Positions 42,620 to 54,637 of a stretch of 64,000 nucleotides of DNA are shown here, piece after piece. Position 1 is the stretch's first letter. Every line of letters starts with the position of its first letter. Below the pieces are notes generated by a model. That model had not been told where the DNA came from. It was given only the letters and a program-made list of their open reading frames with translations, and searched no databases. This stretch comes from Xiphophorus maculatus (lineage: Eukaryota; Chordata; Actinopteri; Cyprinodontiformes; Poeciliidae). The DNA is taken from NCBI RefSeq assembly GCF_002775205.1, contig NC_036443.1, positions 17,708,373 through 17,772,372 of the forward strand, given 5' to 3'. The position numbers and the translations under genes are program-made.

Positions 42620-43510
42620 TTTGCACATCTATATACTGAACTTTTTGCTCATTCTTCTTTGCAAAATAGCTGCAACTCATTCAGATTAAATGGATGACGG
42701 TTTAAATGAACTTAGATTTTCAAGTCTTACCACAGAATTCCAACAAAATTTGGGTCTGCACTTTGACTGGGCCATTCTATGGTATGTTTGCTCTAAACCG
42801 CTTCAACTAATCAAAACTTTATTCATAGAGCACTTCCACACACAAATGTTTTACAGAGGTTAAAATGCGTTACTGATATTTTGGTTGTTTGTTTAGAGTT
42901 GTTATCCTGCTGAAAAATGAATTGCTGCTCCAGTCTCAAGTCTTTTACAGCTAGCATGCTTTCTTCCTGAATTAGCCTGTATTTACCTCCTCCATCTTTG
43001 ATCTATTTTGCTTTTCAGCTTTTCTCACATAGTGTTCCCAAACCATGATGCTGCTACCACTGTGTTTTACATTGAGAATAGTGTGATGTGGCTGTTGTGC
43101 AGTGTTAGTTTGGCACCACACAGAGCACTTTGAATGTAGGTAAACAACTCTTTTAGTCTCATTAGAACAGAACCCCTTCCAGTTTGCTGTGTTGTATTTT
43201 GGCTAGCAGCAAACAGGACTTCATTTGGATTTCAATTGCTTTCTTCTTGCTCTTCTTCTATATATGTAAGGTTTATAAAGTACACAACTCATAGCTGCTG
43301 ATAGTTTCTCCCATTTTACCTGAATTTCTGCAGTTCCTTAAAAGTTGCCTACGCCCTCATAGCTGCTTCTCTTTTTCCTGCCAAGTTTGAGTGGACAACC
43401 ATGTCTTGGCAGGTTTGCAGTTTTACTATACTCTTTCCATATTTGACTGTTATGCAGTCAAAATGTGAAAGGTTTGAACCATATGAATAATTTTCAAAGT
43501 TTATGTACTT
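42620..43510 (-). mobile_element. Decayed Tc1-like element with nested insertion
   Basis: Antisense scraps in order: TTCTTTGCAAAATAGCTGCA (FCKEEW region), TTTGACTGGGCCATTCTA (EWPSQS), CTGCTCCAGTCTCAAGTC, ACCATGATGCTGCTACCAC, and ACCATGTCTTGGCAGGTTTG (HTH-linker region). A short unrelated insert at 42805-42870 (ACTTTATTCATAGAGCACTT...) resembles another fish repeat. Confidence 0.7.
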
Positions 43511-44237
43511 TTCTTTGCATGCATGCACTTTGCTGTGGATGGCTTGTTTTTATACTCTAACTACATTTTGCTTTACATCCTCAAAGTAAAGGCAGCAATG
43601 GCAGACCCTTTATGTTTCCCTTCCACTTCCTGCTCCCTCTGTCTAATCCAAAAAAGGTTCTGGAGCTGATAAGCACACACACCAAAGTACACACAAATAC
43701 GTTCAGCGCCCACTGCCCTTCACTCTGAATCCATCCTCGGAGGCTTCAACAAAAGCCATTCATCCTTTCAAGCTCTCAGTCTGTCAGGCCTATTAGAAAC
43801 ACACAGCGCTTCGAGGGAACATCCTCACTGAGGACAACTGGCTTTTCTCTGCCAGGAGATGTGCACAGGCGGAGTCTTTATTTCTAACAACATTGTTTCT
43901 GCCAGTTCATATGACCACGGTTTTTTTTCTCTCCAAGACATGAAGTTTAAGACTAGAGCAAAAGAGTGAAAACAGAACAACCCTCTTATTTCACATCATC
44001 CGTTACTTGGATTATCATGGTACTAAGCTCCCTCCCCCCGCTGTTTTGCAAATTTTCCCAGACTCCATTAAGAAGGAAGCCTCATACAAACTTGAAGCTA
44101 TGATCCACAAATTATCGGGAATAATGAGTCACATTATAAGAAACAGCTGGTACCCATGCTTTTCCTATTACCAAGGTAATACATTAAAATGTTATCATCA
44201 ACACACAGGGTTGCTCCTGTTCCAGCACGCGGAAACC

Positions 44238-44510
44238 CACACACACACACGCACACACACACACACACACACGCACGCATATTATGTCTTCCTATCTTCA
44301 CATGGACTTTGCATTCATTTCTATACCAAAATCTGACTCTTACCCTAAACCTAACCATTACTATCTAATCCTCAGCCTGAAAACCTAACTTCTTCTTATG
44401 GGGTTTGGGGTTAGGCCCCAACAGGAGCAGAGGGTCCTCACAAAAAGCAATTGTAGGAAAATGGGTCTTACCAGCAGAGAAATGCAAACACACACACACA
44501 CACATCATGA
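44238..44510. repeat. CA-flanked dispersed teleost repeat
   Basis: (AC)n at 44238-44279 and (CA)n at 44488-44506 bracket a unit with ACCCTAAACCTAACCATTAC and GGGTCCTCACAAAAAGC, a pattern I recall from a common teleost interspersed repeat. A 10-bp inverted repeat (CGTTGATATA / TATATCAACG) follows at 44541-44567. Confidence 0.55.
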
Positions 44511-46007
44511 CAACTAATTTCACAGTCTTAATCTTATCTGCGTTGATATAGCACGAATATATCAACGTAATAAGAAACCCATCCACCACTGGGTGACAAC
44601 ATACTGCAGATTGCAATATTAATTTATCTGTGGGCAGATATAGCACTACTGTGCAAAGGTCTTTAGCCCTCGTTTCTTTATTTTTCTCTCCTGAGCAGGA
44701 AGCTTTTCAGAAAGAAAGCTTTCTCTGTGTTTTAAAGGTTCAAACTTTTTCTTTGTACTTTAGACACGGTCATTTTCAGAGGAATGTTGTTGATTTTTTT
44801 TCAACCCACCTAAGTCTGATCTATGAATCATTCAGACATAAAAAGCATAACAAACTTATTAACCACGTACTGTCTACATCTCAACAAAGAACAAATATTT
44901 TTTTATAATCTCTCCTGAGTAGCAGCTTGTCAGTAACGGAAAATGTCTTTCAACTTTTTCCCCACTTTAAAATGCTACAAGAAAGTCTGACAAACTGGGA
45001 ACAAGGTAGAAAGAAATCAAGAATGGCTTAAACTTTTCTTAGTACACGAAAATCAGTCACTTTAGAAAAAATATGTCCAAAATGATTAATGAGTTTTCAA
45101 GCAATCTTTTAATTTTAACAAAAGTTTTTTGTTTGTTTTTTTTCACTGGAAGTAATAATAATACTTTGGAGTGGCCCAGTCAAAGCCAGAACTGGAAATT
45201 GATAGTGAGGGAGATAAATATTAGACTTGGAGGTAAATAAAATAGAAAATGTCAAGATACAAGAGGAAATATGCAAAAGCAGCCAGCAGTAATAAAAAGG
45301 GTTTGATTGTGGTGATGTCAATAAAGTAATTCCAATGATGATTGACAAAGGTATCTAAAATGTTTCCACATACCCTTGTAAGATGCTGTAAAATGTAAAT
45401 GAAAATATATTAATACTGGGGTTTTTTTTAAAACATATAGTCCTTTTGTCTTGCTTTGCTATCTTTTGAGAGAGCCCTGTCTTAACTCCAATAATAAATA
45501 AAATTGTTGGTTGAATGAAAATTAAGTCAAATGTAAATCTGAAAAAGGCAGTAATAATCTTGGATGTAAGTATAGATATAACATCTTAAAGCTGCGTTTA
45601 ATTTACATCAAAAATCAAAACCTGAATCTGGGAATTACATCACATTTAAATTTGACAAACGGCACAAAAACAGTAAAGTTTGTTAGTTGCTGGGACGCTA
45701 ACTTCTAGCAATACAAGTTGAAAACAATGTATTTCTTCCTATTTTTGGTCCTTAAACACCAAAAAAAAACATTCTATAGAGGATGCTGCAGTTCCATGGA
45801 TGCTGTAATAAGACAAATTTTAGAAGAAAGAAAAGTCACACACTAATATTGAACCATTTTCAACTTTGATTACAGCATGGGTTTGCTATGATATCATTTC
45901 AGTGTGTTTCATTTATTTACATCCAATCCTGAATTAACTTTTAAAGCAAGACCTTGTCAAAATGATGGCCGAGCCAAACAACAATGCGGTTAAGAGCTGG
46001 ACTCAAG

Positions 46008-46271
46008 TTAATTAAATCCTGGCATTGTCAATTTGGAGTCAGGGAAGATGAAATCCAGTGAACAAATGGCCTGGCCTTTCAGCATATTTATGAAAACAGC
46101 TGAACTCTTTCTTTTGGTATATAAAGTTGCTGATAACCTAGACCTGACCAACTGCAGCAATCCCAGATCAGAACACTGCCTGAACAGACTTGTGCTGTAA
46201 GCACCGCATGATGGGTGCATTACCCCGTCATTCTGGAACAGGGCAAATCTGGACTCACTGACCCACATCAC
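46008..46271 (-). mobile_element. Tc1-like transposase fragment
   Basis: The minus-strand frame reads MMWVSESRFALFQNDG (from WSDESRFTLFQSDG), HPSC, and later SLDFIFPDS. This is a decayed middle portion of a Tc1 transposase. Element ends not found. Confidence 0.65.
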
Positions 46272-48379
46272 CTTCTTTTATGATTCCCTGAAAACTGAAG
46301 CTTTTTTCCTGATAAGCGTCTCTCATCAATTTAAGGATTGTTTAAAATATTAGCTAATCACTACATTTGTTAGAGTTAAATAACTGTTAGCCATCAACAT
46401 CCATCAACTAATTATCCAGTGGGTTACCTATTTGTTTTGTTAAATCTAGCTATTGACTTCTTTTTTTTCCAGAGATGCAGTGAAGCTGCCATTTTCACTA
46501 CATTTTGTATGGAAACCAGTCAGACAAGATTTTGAACTCGGAAATGCTTGACGGCCAACTTTCCAAGGTTTCGGGGGAGATTTTTGTGTTTCCGACAGGA
46601 ACCTTGGAGAATGGCATTTCTGAAACAGAATGTACTGCAACAGCCCAGGTTCTAACAGGAGGAAAGAAATACATTTATTTTATAAATATAAATTACAGTC
46701 CTCTAATCTACTAAAAGCTTGTGAGGTGACTTATTGAGATTTTTTTTCATGAAATAGAAAAATCTTCTAAAATTTGCTTAAATGTTCTTAAAGATTAAAT
46801 GTTATTGTTCTTCTAATGTTTAACTACCTCCCTGTTTTAATGCTGATTTAAATATTTCTTGAACTTTAAGTCTTTTTTTTTTGTGCAAAATTACATTTTA
46901 TTGGACAAAACTGCATTAAAAGAATCCACTTCTTTTTATGAGGCCTGCACCTGTGATGGTTCATGGAATATTTCAGCAATAATGAAACATTAAACATGTC
47001 CATGGGACGTTTGGTCTCATGTGATGCAGATGGACGTTGGGAGAGTGAGAAACTTGGCAGCAGTGCATTGGTGCGTGGTTTGAGACATGTGGCTGATCAT
47101 TGCCAACATGTGCACACCACACTCACCAAACACTACCAACCCACGGATGACAAGAAGGACAAATTCAGATGAAGGATGCAGCCTCACTTTCTAAAATGTT
47201 TACAGACCCTCTGTGGTTCAGATGAGTTTAAAAAGCAAGGCACGAGTGCTAAAATTCAGGCATTGTGATAGACACAGGAGATCAGAGGTCAATAGAATAA
47301 AAAGCACAAAGGAGCAAAGGAATAAAACCTCTTTGTACAAAACCATTAGTCTGCGCCTGTTAACAGCTTGTGAGCATGTGTTTCCAAACACATGTGGGGT
47401 GGCTGCAAGGTTGTGTTATTTTGGCAAGTGAACTGATACATCCCAGAGAAGGACAGAGGAGAGGTAAAGTCGAATTTATTCAAGACACACACACACACAC
47501 ATCACTTGGGTTGCTAGGTTACGGGCCCAGGCCGAATCTGCAGATTTGAGGTGAAGAGAAGAAGAAAAGAGAGTGCGAGAGATGAGGATTCACTTCTCTC
47601 CTCAATCTCGCCTCATTCTCTCACACAAACACTTTCAAACAAGATCATGTCTGCTTTAGAAACTTTCATTTTTTTCCACAGACCCTTCACCAATGTAATG
47701 TTGAGAAGCTAGTATTGAATTTCTCTGGCTGCTTTAAAACGGAAAACAATAAATTGACTTGGGGTATGCGGGTGCCACATAAAACAAACACACACACACC
47801 ATCAATAGAAATAGTTTAATTCCTGGCATGTATTTCCACCGTTTTTGTTTCCAGCCTTCCTACCTTGGAATCTCACCCCTTTCTTGTTTTTTTACCGTAA
47901 ACCTGCATTTTTATGTAATTCGCTGACACACGAATCACACGCACGCTTGCACATGCATGCAATGTGGCAGAGTGGAGCGGGCACACACTGTGGTGCTCCA
48001 AACACTGCTTTTTGAGCAGCAGCCTCGGGATGCATGAGTAATGCACAAATCTGCCCAACTACAGAATCCCACACACAAATGCACACATAGCCAGTTAATC
48101 CAAACAATGGTCCATTCTTCTCATTGACCCAATGGCTTCTCCTCAACAGCTCTTCCAACACTTAACCTAAACGGTTTGATATCAGATGGTAGGAAGAAAC
48201 AGTGGAGAAAGGCAAAGCTAATAAGATGTTTTCATAATCTTTATGAACTAAAGACAGGAGAATTGTTTTTCTTTGAGAAATTTAAAACACTGGTGTCAGT
48301 ATATTAATTAATTTTGACACAAATGTTGGCTAAAGTTAGTATCACCATAATTAAAAATTATTTGTATGACCTCCTGGCT

Positions 48380-48870
48380 CAAGTATGAATGCCATCAAAA
48401 AACTCAACTGTTTTTGAAAAAGCACCTTGCTAAAAATATTCATACCCCTTGGACTTTTTCCCCCTCGGTTGTAACCTGCTCACAGAGGAAAAAAAGAATA
48501 ACATTCCCATGTCATGATGCTGCCATTGCCATGTTTCATGGTGAACATGGTATGTTCAGAATATCATGCAAACTTAAATTTCCTCTGTATAGAGAGTTTG
48601 CTCAACAAAAAAAATATTTCACTCTCAACCCATCAGAACTTTCTTCCACAACTCAGCTTTGTCCTCCACCTGGGTTGTGACAACCTGCAAAATAGACTTC
48701 TTGTGGCTTTCTTTCAACAACAGCTTCCTTCCTCCCTTTACAAAGGCCAGATTCGTGAAAAACAAACAACTGTTTTGTGTTCATCATGCTACATGCAGTG
48801 ATCAATAAATACATGTGATCAAAGCCAGTTTGCAGACACACATTCATGCACTGCCTCCTCCACGTTTCAC
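48380..48870 (-). mobile_element. Decayed Tc1-like element
   Basis: Starts AAAATATTCATACCCCTTGG (terminal-repeat type) and keeps CATGATGCTGCCATTGCCAT, GACTTCTTGTGGCTTTCTTT and AAAGGCCAGATTCGTG, antisense landmarks of the same family as 42.6-43.5 kb. Confidence 0.65.
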
Positions 48871-49274
48871 AGATGATGTGTGCCATCTGGATAAGGAGCC
48901 TTTCCTCAATTTCGCTTTTATTTTACAAGTTAGTTCTGCTTTCAGACTTTCAAAAGAATTCTTATGCACAAAATTTATTTACCAAAATAGTGCAATAGGG
49001 CCCTTTGTATTTTGCATCTTGAATTAAATTATCTGTCTAAATCACATGAAGATATTCACCAAACACTTTTCCTGCACTTTCAAGATGACTTTCTAATATT
49101 TCCTTAAAAAATAGAACATAAGTATTCTATTTTACACCACAAGAAGAGTTCAAACAAAAAAAAATCTCAATTTTCCCTAAATTCCATCCTTATACAGTAT
49201 CAAAAACTCCACTTTTCATGAGAAACTATTTTCTTTCTGTTTGGCCATTATACTATTAGTAGGATCCTCTATAA

Positions 49275-49460
49275 CACTGGTTCCCAAAATTGGTCCTCAA
49301 CTACCCCTGACCTGCACATTTTACGTGTCTCCTTCCTTCCAAACACATAAATGAATGGGTGATTAAGAGAGGTTTCTGCAGGATTTGATGGCTGCAGAGG
49401 AGGTCATGCAATTATTTGAATCAGGTGTGCTGGAAAATAAACACATCTAAAACATGCAGA
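49275..49460. repeat. Non-autonomous DNA-element-like teleost repeat
   Basis: CTGGTTCCCAAAATTGGTCC at one end, then AATCAGGTGTGCTGGAAAAT and ACATCTAAAACATGCAG: the order seen in a frequent short teleost repeat. Family uncertain. Confidence 0.45.
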
Positions 49461-49671
49461 AGTCACAAACTGAAACTTTGTTACATTCACCTTCACATTT
49501 TGTGCTCACAAACCAGTAGAAACATTGGGAACAAATACAAAAATTACTCCACATACTGTGCTTTACAGAAGTATTATTTCTTACTTTATAGTAACAACAT
49601 TGCTGCACTTTCCACTGCTTGTATTTTGGCCTTTGTCTCCCCCAGCTTTTCACATTGGGAAGCAGAGATTC

Positions 49672-49895
49672 TTGCACATTCAGTCCATCACAGGGTGACA
49701 TACAGACACACAAAGGACAAACAACCATGCACACACAGAACTACACTTAAGCAAGAGAGACCAATTAACACTCAAAGAAAAACCACACACACGGGGAGGG
49801 AACAAGCAAACTCCACACAGAAGAGACCTCAGGACAGGATTCAAACCTGGGGTCTTCTTGCTGCAAGGCAGCAGTGCTACCAATACTGTGAAGCC
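49672..49895. repeat. Dispersed teleost repeat (LINE-3'-derived type)
   Basis: CAGTCCATCACAGGGTGACA, AGAGAGACCAATTAACACTC and GCAAGGCAGCAGTGCTACCA are diagnostic phrases of a widespread teleost repeat. It explains the 191-codon frame across the region. Confidence 0.65.
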
Positions 49896-50180
49896 TTGGT
49901 AAATAGTCTATCGCATAACATTTTAATAAAATGTAATTTTGCTTGTGTTTTAGAGGCGATCTCAAGAATTTCAGCTGTCTCTAACTCCTGATAATACCAG
50001 GAGTCCACTGTACATCTTATTATCATTATTATTATGGTATATTTTGCTTAACTCACTTCGGTAAGGCATATTTGATGACTGCAATTCTTCTTACTAGATA
50101 AAAAGATATGAAGTGAAACTACATTACACTATAAAAGTTAGTTTTGGAGAGTATAAAATATCAACCATTTAATTTTCTTT

Positions 50181-50196
50181 CTTTCTTTCTTTCAGC
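50181..50196. repeat. (TTTC)n short tandem repeat
   Basis: Four TTTC units. Confidence 0.8.
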
Positions 50197-51239
50197 AGCC
50201 ATTTTATGTAGTTGGCAAATGCTATTATTTTAATTATTTTAATAACAAATCATTTGCAGTGTACGGTGAACAGCAACGAACAGTGAGGTTGATATGTTTA
50301 ATAGACTCCATAAGGAAGGCATATAAACTGACCAAAACTTGGAAACTTTAAGAAGATTTACAATTAAGAAAGTTTCTGTACTCCAGTAAGAATTTTTGTG
50401 TTAAATTTAACTTTTAAGTCGTTTAGCAACAGAGCTGATGAAGCTTTAGAGCTGTGGATGGTACGGAAAATATCAATGACTGATATAAAACCTTTATATT
50501 ATGACACATTTTTCTGCTATATCATCCACCCCTACGCTGATGCTAAGCTAAGCTAGCTAAACTTTGTGACCCTGAAGCATTCCTTGTCAGTGAACAGCAG
50601 ATCTTCACTGTAGTTGTAAGGACATGTACCATGCCACCTTGTTGGAATAGATTTAAAACATTTATACATCAGCTATTTCAGTAACATTTCATATCTTAAT
50701 AATAACAAACTATGTATATGTATAATGTATAAAACATGTATATTTTCTTATGCAAGATAAGTAATGAGATGAGCAATATTATATCAAATGTCAGCAGAAA
50801 TTTAAGTCATTTATTTGACTAAGTATATAAGGTATTTAAATTAAGTGTCTTTTAGCTTTCAAGCATGTACTCAAAAAACTGATTCAAATAAAGCTAGGCA
50901 GAATGTTCAAATTAATTCAATTAAATTCAAACTGCTTGTTTTGTCAGTGTAGTGTACATTTACAAAAAAACATATTACTAATATTAACAACAATCACCTA
51001 TAGCACAAAAAAACCAATAAAATAGGGATATGTAGGAAATTATAATGGAATAAAAACAAAACTTAAAACTTTCAAAAACAGCCACAATTTTTGGGGGGGG
51101 ATTTCAGGTTCAACGTTTCATCATAAGGACGAGTGAACTGATGTGAGAGGCATTACTTTCAATCTGTGCATCCCACACTGGGACTGATATCAATAATTTA
51201 CCGCTAAATGATACTCCCAACTCACTGCAAACATTTTGT

Positions 51240-52440
51240 TGCTACTCTGACCCACGCAAACGGCATAATTATACCACCATGGCCGTTTTTGACGTGTATA
51301 AGGGCTTATTGCCGATGTTATTGGAAGAACCGCAGGACTGCAGCACTGGCAGCCCGTCACATTTGGAAGCGCATGTCCCGGTGATCTCCGGGTAACATGA
51401 CATGACTGGAGGAAGCGCGGAACATTAGGCGCAAAACGAGAAACCAAACCCAGCTCTTCAAGTTTTCACCTTAGTCCAGGCTGGCAGAGATTCCGCTACC
51501 TTCCAGGCCTTTAGTGCTTTCGGTCAGTTTCTCTCTCCCCGTGTTTTCCTGACTCAAGTATCCGAGAAGAGGAGAATCAGGCAGGGCAAAGAAAAAGTTG
51601 CCCTGCCGCCGGCCGAAACAATTCACGAAACAGGAGCAGGGAAAACCCTGGGACTGTGCTTGTGTTGAAATAGGAAACACTTTACGAAAGTAAAAAAAAA
51701 AGTATCGGGAATTTACAAACATAATCCTCCGGGGACTTTGACTGGGTTTGTACTGCTGTACTCACAGTATCGCCATTTATCGAAATCTCTCAATGGTGCG
51801 ACTAATTTAAAGCGATTCCCATTTCTGTTGTGATTTAAGGAGATTACCAAACTATCCGCATTAGGTATACACAACCGCTTACGCAGGGTTACACCATTTC
51901 TTTCAGCGAGTCTAATAATGAGCATACACCTGCAATGTCAGTGAGGGGGAGGGCGACAGAAATGGTTTCTGTGCTTGTTATTTCCACATCATCTTGACTA
52001 GTTAAAACAGGCAGTGAGGACAGGGCCCAACATAAACAAACCACACCGACCTGCTCGTGTTCCTGCCGCAGGAGACTATTGTTCCGCTTGTATGTGGTAA
52101 TCCAGGCAGCACACTGGGACTGGAGCCACTGCGACAAGTTCCTCCAACTACTTTGCTGTAAAAAAAAAAAAAAATCCCCAAACTAATCGTTCCCCCGTCC
52201 GGTAATTCCTATCCCAGCGTCGGTCGACGTGTGGCAGCGTCCCGTGCCCCGACAAAGTGCATTGTTAATCAGTAATAAACGATAATTCGGGTCAAACTTT
52301 GGCTCATATTCAGTGCCGTCCCGTCCGGTGATGATCAGCCATATCGCTGCTGCTGTGTGGATCCCAAGTGGAAGCAGTGGCGTGATCCCGGAAAACACCG
52401 CAAGGGGTTTACGTTTGCCTGCGTGTGTGTGCGTGTGCGT
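51240..52440 (-). promoter_or_regulatory. CpG-rich presumed promoter of the kinase gene
   Basis: CpG density is clearly above the flanks (for example around 51300-51620 and 52180-52430). It lies upstream of the kinase start exon in transcript sense. A consensus donor (CTAAG|gtgaaaac) at 51470/51469 could end a non-coding exon 1. No TATA box stands out, as is usual for CpG promoters. Confidence 0.5.
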
Positions 52441-52757
52441 GTGTGTGTTTAAGGGAGAGTGTATTAGACCCTTTCACATTCACCCCCACCTCTATCCCCT
52501 CTGTCTTAAAAAAGTAGAGTCAGATGGAATAATTTGAGGGGCAACATCACCAGGGGAGATTAGCCTTCATTATCCAAACTGATCTGTATTTAAATGTGCA
52601 CCTCTGAGAAAATTCAAGTAAATAATGCATGGCAATTATGGAAATTAAGTACTATGATCCACAACTCGTTAGCTGGCGCCGGGAATAAATAGACAGCAGT
52701 TGTCACCTTTCGTCTGCCCCATTAAAAACCAACTCAAAAGATTTTAAACTTTTGATT

Positions 52758-52776
52758 CCCCCCCCCCCCCCCCCCC
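52758..52776. repeat. Poly-C tract
   Basis: An uninterrupted run of about 19 C; length is prone to sequencing error. Confidence 0.95.
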
Positions 52777-53191
52777 TTCTTTTTTTGGTGGTGCACATAT
52801 GGTATGAATATTTTACATATTTACAGTAGACTTTGAACGAGATTAATGTTTCCCATCTTTTTTGAAATTGTGTTCACTCGATTCCAACATTTCCTTATTG
52901 CTGCGTTTGTAAAAGAAATTATTTTTCTGAGTATCACCCGGCAGCCTCGACATATTACGTCGTTTATCACAAATGACACAGCACAGTTGGGAGTCTCTGG
53001 CATGCGTTTTGTCGCCACCTTGCGGCTAAATTAGGGAAGTGTGTCGTGTTTGCGTTATTTGATATCTAGAATCAAATGGTTAAATCTGGCGTCATGATTA
53101 TATAATAAGCATTATTATCACCAATAATGATGTACATTTTTTTTCTTAAATTATTAATATTTTTTTATTTAATTTCTTCGCCCACGCTGGG

Positions 53192-53681
53192 GGTCTGCAA
53201 CCTGGAGCTCTAGAAAGCCAAGTGGCTCCTTAGAAATTTCTCAATGGCTCTTTATAACTTTGGATAAAAATGATAAACGACTGAAAATTGTTTTTAAATA
53301 TACATACGACAAATAGCGGTTTTAGCAGCTTTCCCACAATAGAATGACAAGTACCAGAAATAATGTTTACACCAATTGTTCTCGACAAGTTGAAGCTATA
53401 TGCCTTTATACAATTGTTCACACATATCAGCATCCTATGGAATAAAAACGTACCAATCCTCCTTTTGCTAAAGTTTAGTGTTTTTCTTATTTAAGAAACA
53501 AAAATAAAATGGTGGTTCTTTTAAAAATGACAGCACATTTATTTTTGAAAAAAAAAATATATATATATATATACGTTGTCTTTTTTCAAGTAGTCATGTA
53601 TAACATTTGTGGCTCTGATTGGGGTTTATTTAGCTGCACTGAGAGCAGAAATTGCATTTTAGTTTATAAAGGTTGCAGACC
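53192..53681. mobile_element. hAT-like non-autonomous element
   Basis: Ends GGTCTGCAACC (53192) and GGTTGCAGACC (to 53681) are exact inverted repeats. The inner sequence GGAGCTCTAGAAAGCCAAGT, GGCTCCTT recalls hAT termini of the GGTCTGCAACCTGCGGCTC type. No clear 8-bp target duplication is seen. It includes a (TA)n tract near 53560. Confidence 0.5.
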
Positions 53682-54268
53682 TCAGAGCATTCCACAGAAT
53701 CACTTAACAAATTGGTACGTCCGTATCAGCATTCTGCGAACACAAGCTTACCTTAAATTGTAAGAAAATCAACCAACAATGTTTTCCTTCTGCTACAATT
53801 TGAAATGTAGAGGAAATATCATTTAAACATACCTTGATATTGGGCACTGGCCGGTAGAGGTCGCTAACACTTTGCAGCTGCTCATGAACAACAAATATCG
53901 CGGTCTGTCTTGTTGCTAGGCAGGTTGTTAGGGGCAGCGCAGCTGTCAGTTAGCTGGAACGGGATTAGGAGCTTTTATATAATGACGACACATGTATTTA
54001 TTAAAGAAAACGATTGTCACTGCACTTGGTTACTCAATCGATGCTGTCCTGATTCGTCGGGTAACAGTAGCCGACACGGTAGTGTCGTTTTTTTCTTGAA
54101 AAAAAACAGGAGTTTGCAATGAGGCTAACTCTGTAGCTAGCTAAACAGCCCAAGTATGCTAATGTAAATAGCTAGCTAACATTTTACAAGATAGCTCAAG
54201 ACTGGCTGGTTTGTGTTTTTACGTTACACTGTAAACACTTTAATATAATATCTAACTGTGTGTTGTAA

Positions 54269-54637
54269 ATGATGGATGAAGCTCAAGAAGATTTATTGGA
54301 ACACGAAGATATCAGCCTGACGCCGTTATCACCACCTTACAATATTCCTCCTCTTCGATCCACTCGGCTGCACATCCAGAGAAGCAATGTTTGCTCTCGG
54401 GCTTACTTCGTGGTGGTCATGGTCTTCTTCCATGTTTACATCTTGAATGTCATCGCCCTACTACTCTATGTGCACTACAACAACGGCCCCGGGGATTTAG
54501 TAAGTGGAGATGGGGCGTCCCCTGCTCCAGTCATCAACACGGACAGGCGCTTGCCCCAACCTGCTCCATCAGGGAGAGAGTTACATGTGGAGGAATACAG
54601 TCAGAGTTTCAGCCTACATCGTATGGAGGGGATACGG
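54269..54637 (+). CDS. p4htm: p4htm exon 1: membrane anchor
   Basis: 123 codons from [15 protein letters not shown] to RMEGIR before gtaagagc. Tandem ATG codons open the frame. Cytosolic tail, VCSRAYF boundary and the membrane segment are here. Confidence 0.92.

Larger units (their letters stand above)
41744..51469 (-). other. Kinase 5' intron, about 9.7 kb
   Basis: Runs from the exon with the start codon to the putative non-coding first exon. It is filled with repeats (42.6-43.5, 44.2-44.5, 46.0-46.3, 48.4-48.9, 49.3-49.9 kb) plus AT-rich sequence; no coding exon recognised. Confidence 0.55.
52441..54268. other. p4htm: Intergenic: kinase promoter to p4htm
   Basis: Poly-C tract, hAT-like element, then about 500 bases of presumed p4htm promoter and 5' UTR. 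The two genes are divergently oriented. Confidence 0.5.

Noticed and set aside
49416..49991. 191-codon open frame on the plus strand
   Set aside because: It runs through a common dispersed repeat (about 49672-49895) and has no recognisable domain.
51190..52400. Open frames across the CpG-rich region
   Set aside because: GC-rich promoter sequence keeps frames open by chance; none resembles a kinase N-terminus or any known protein.
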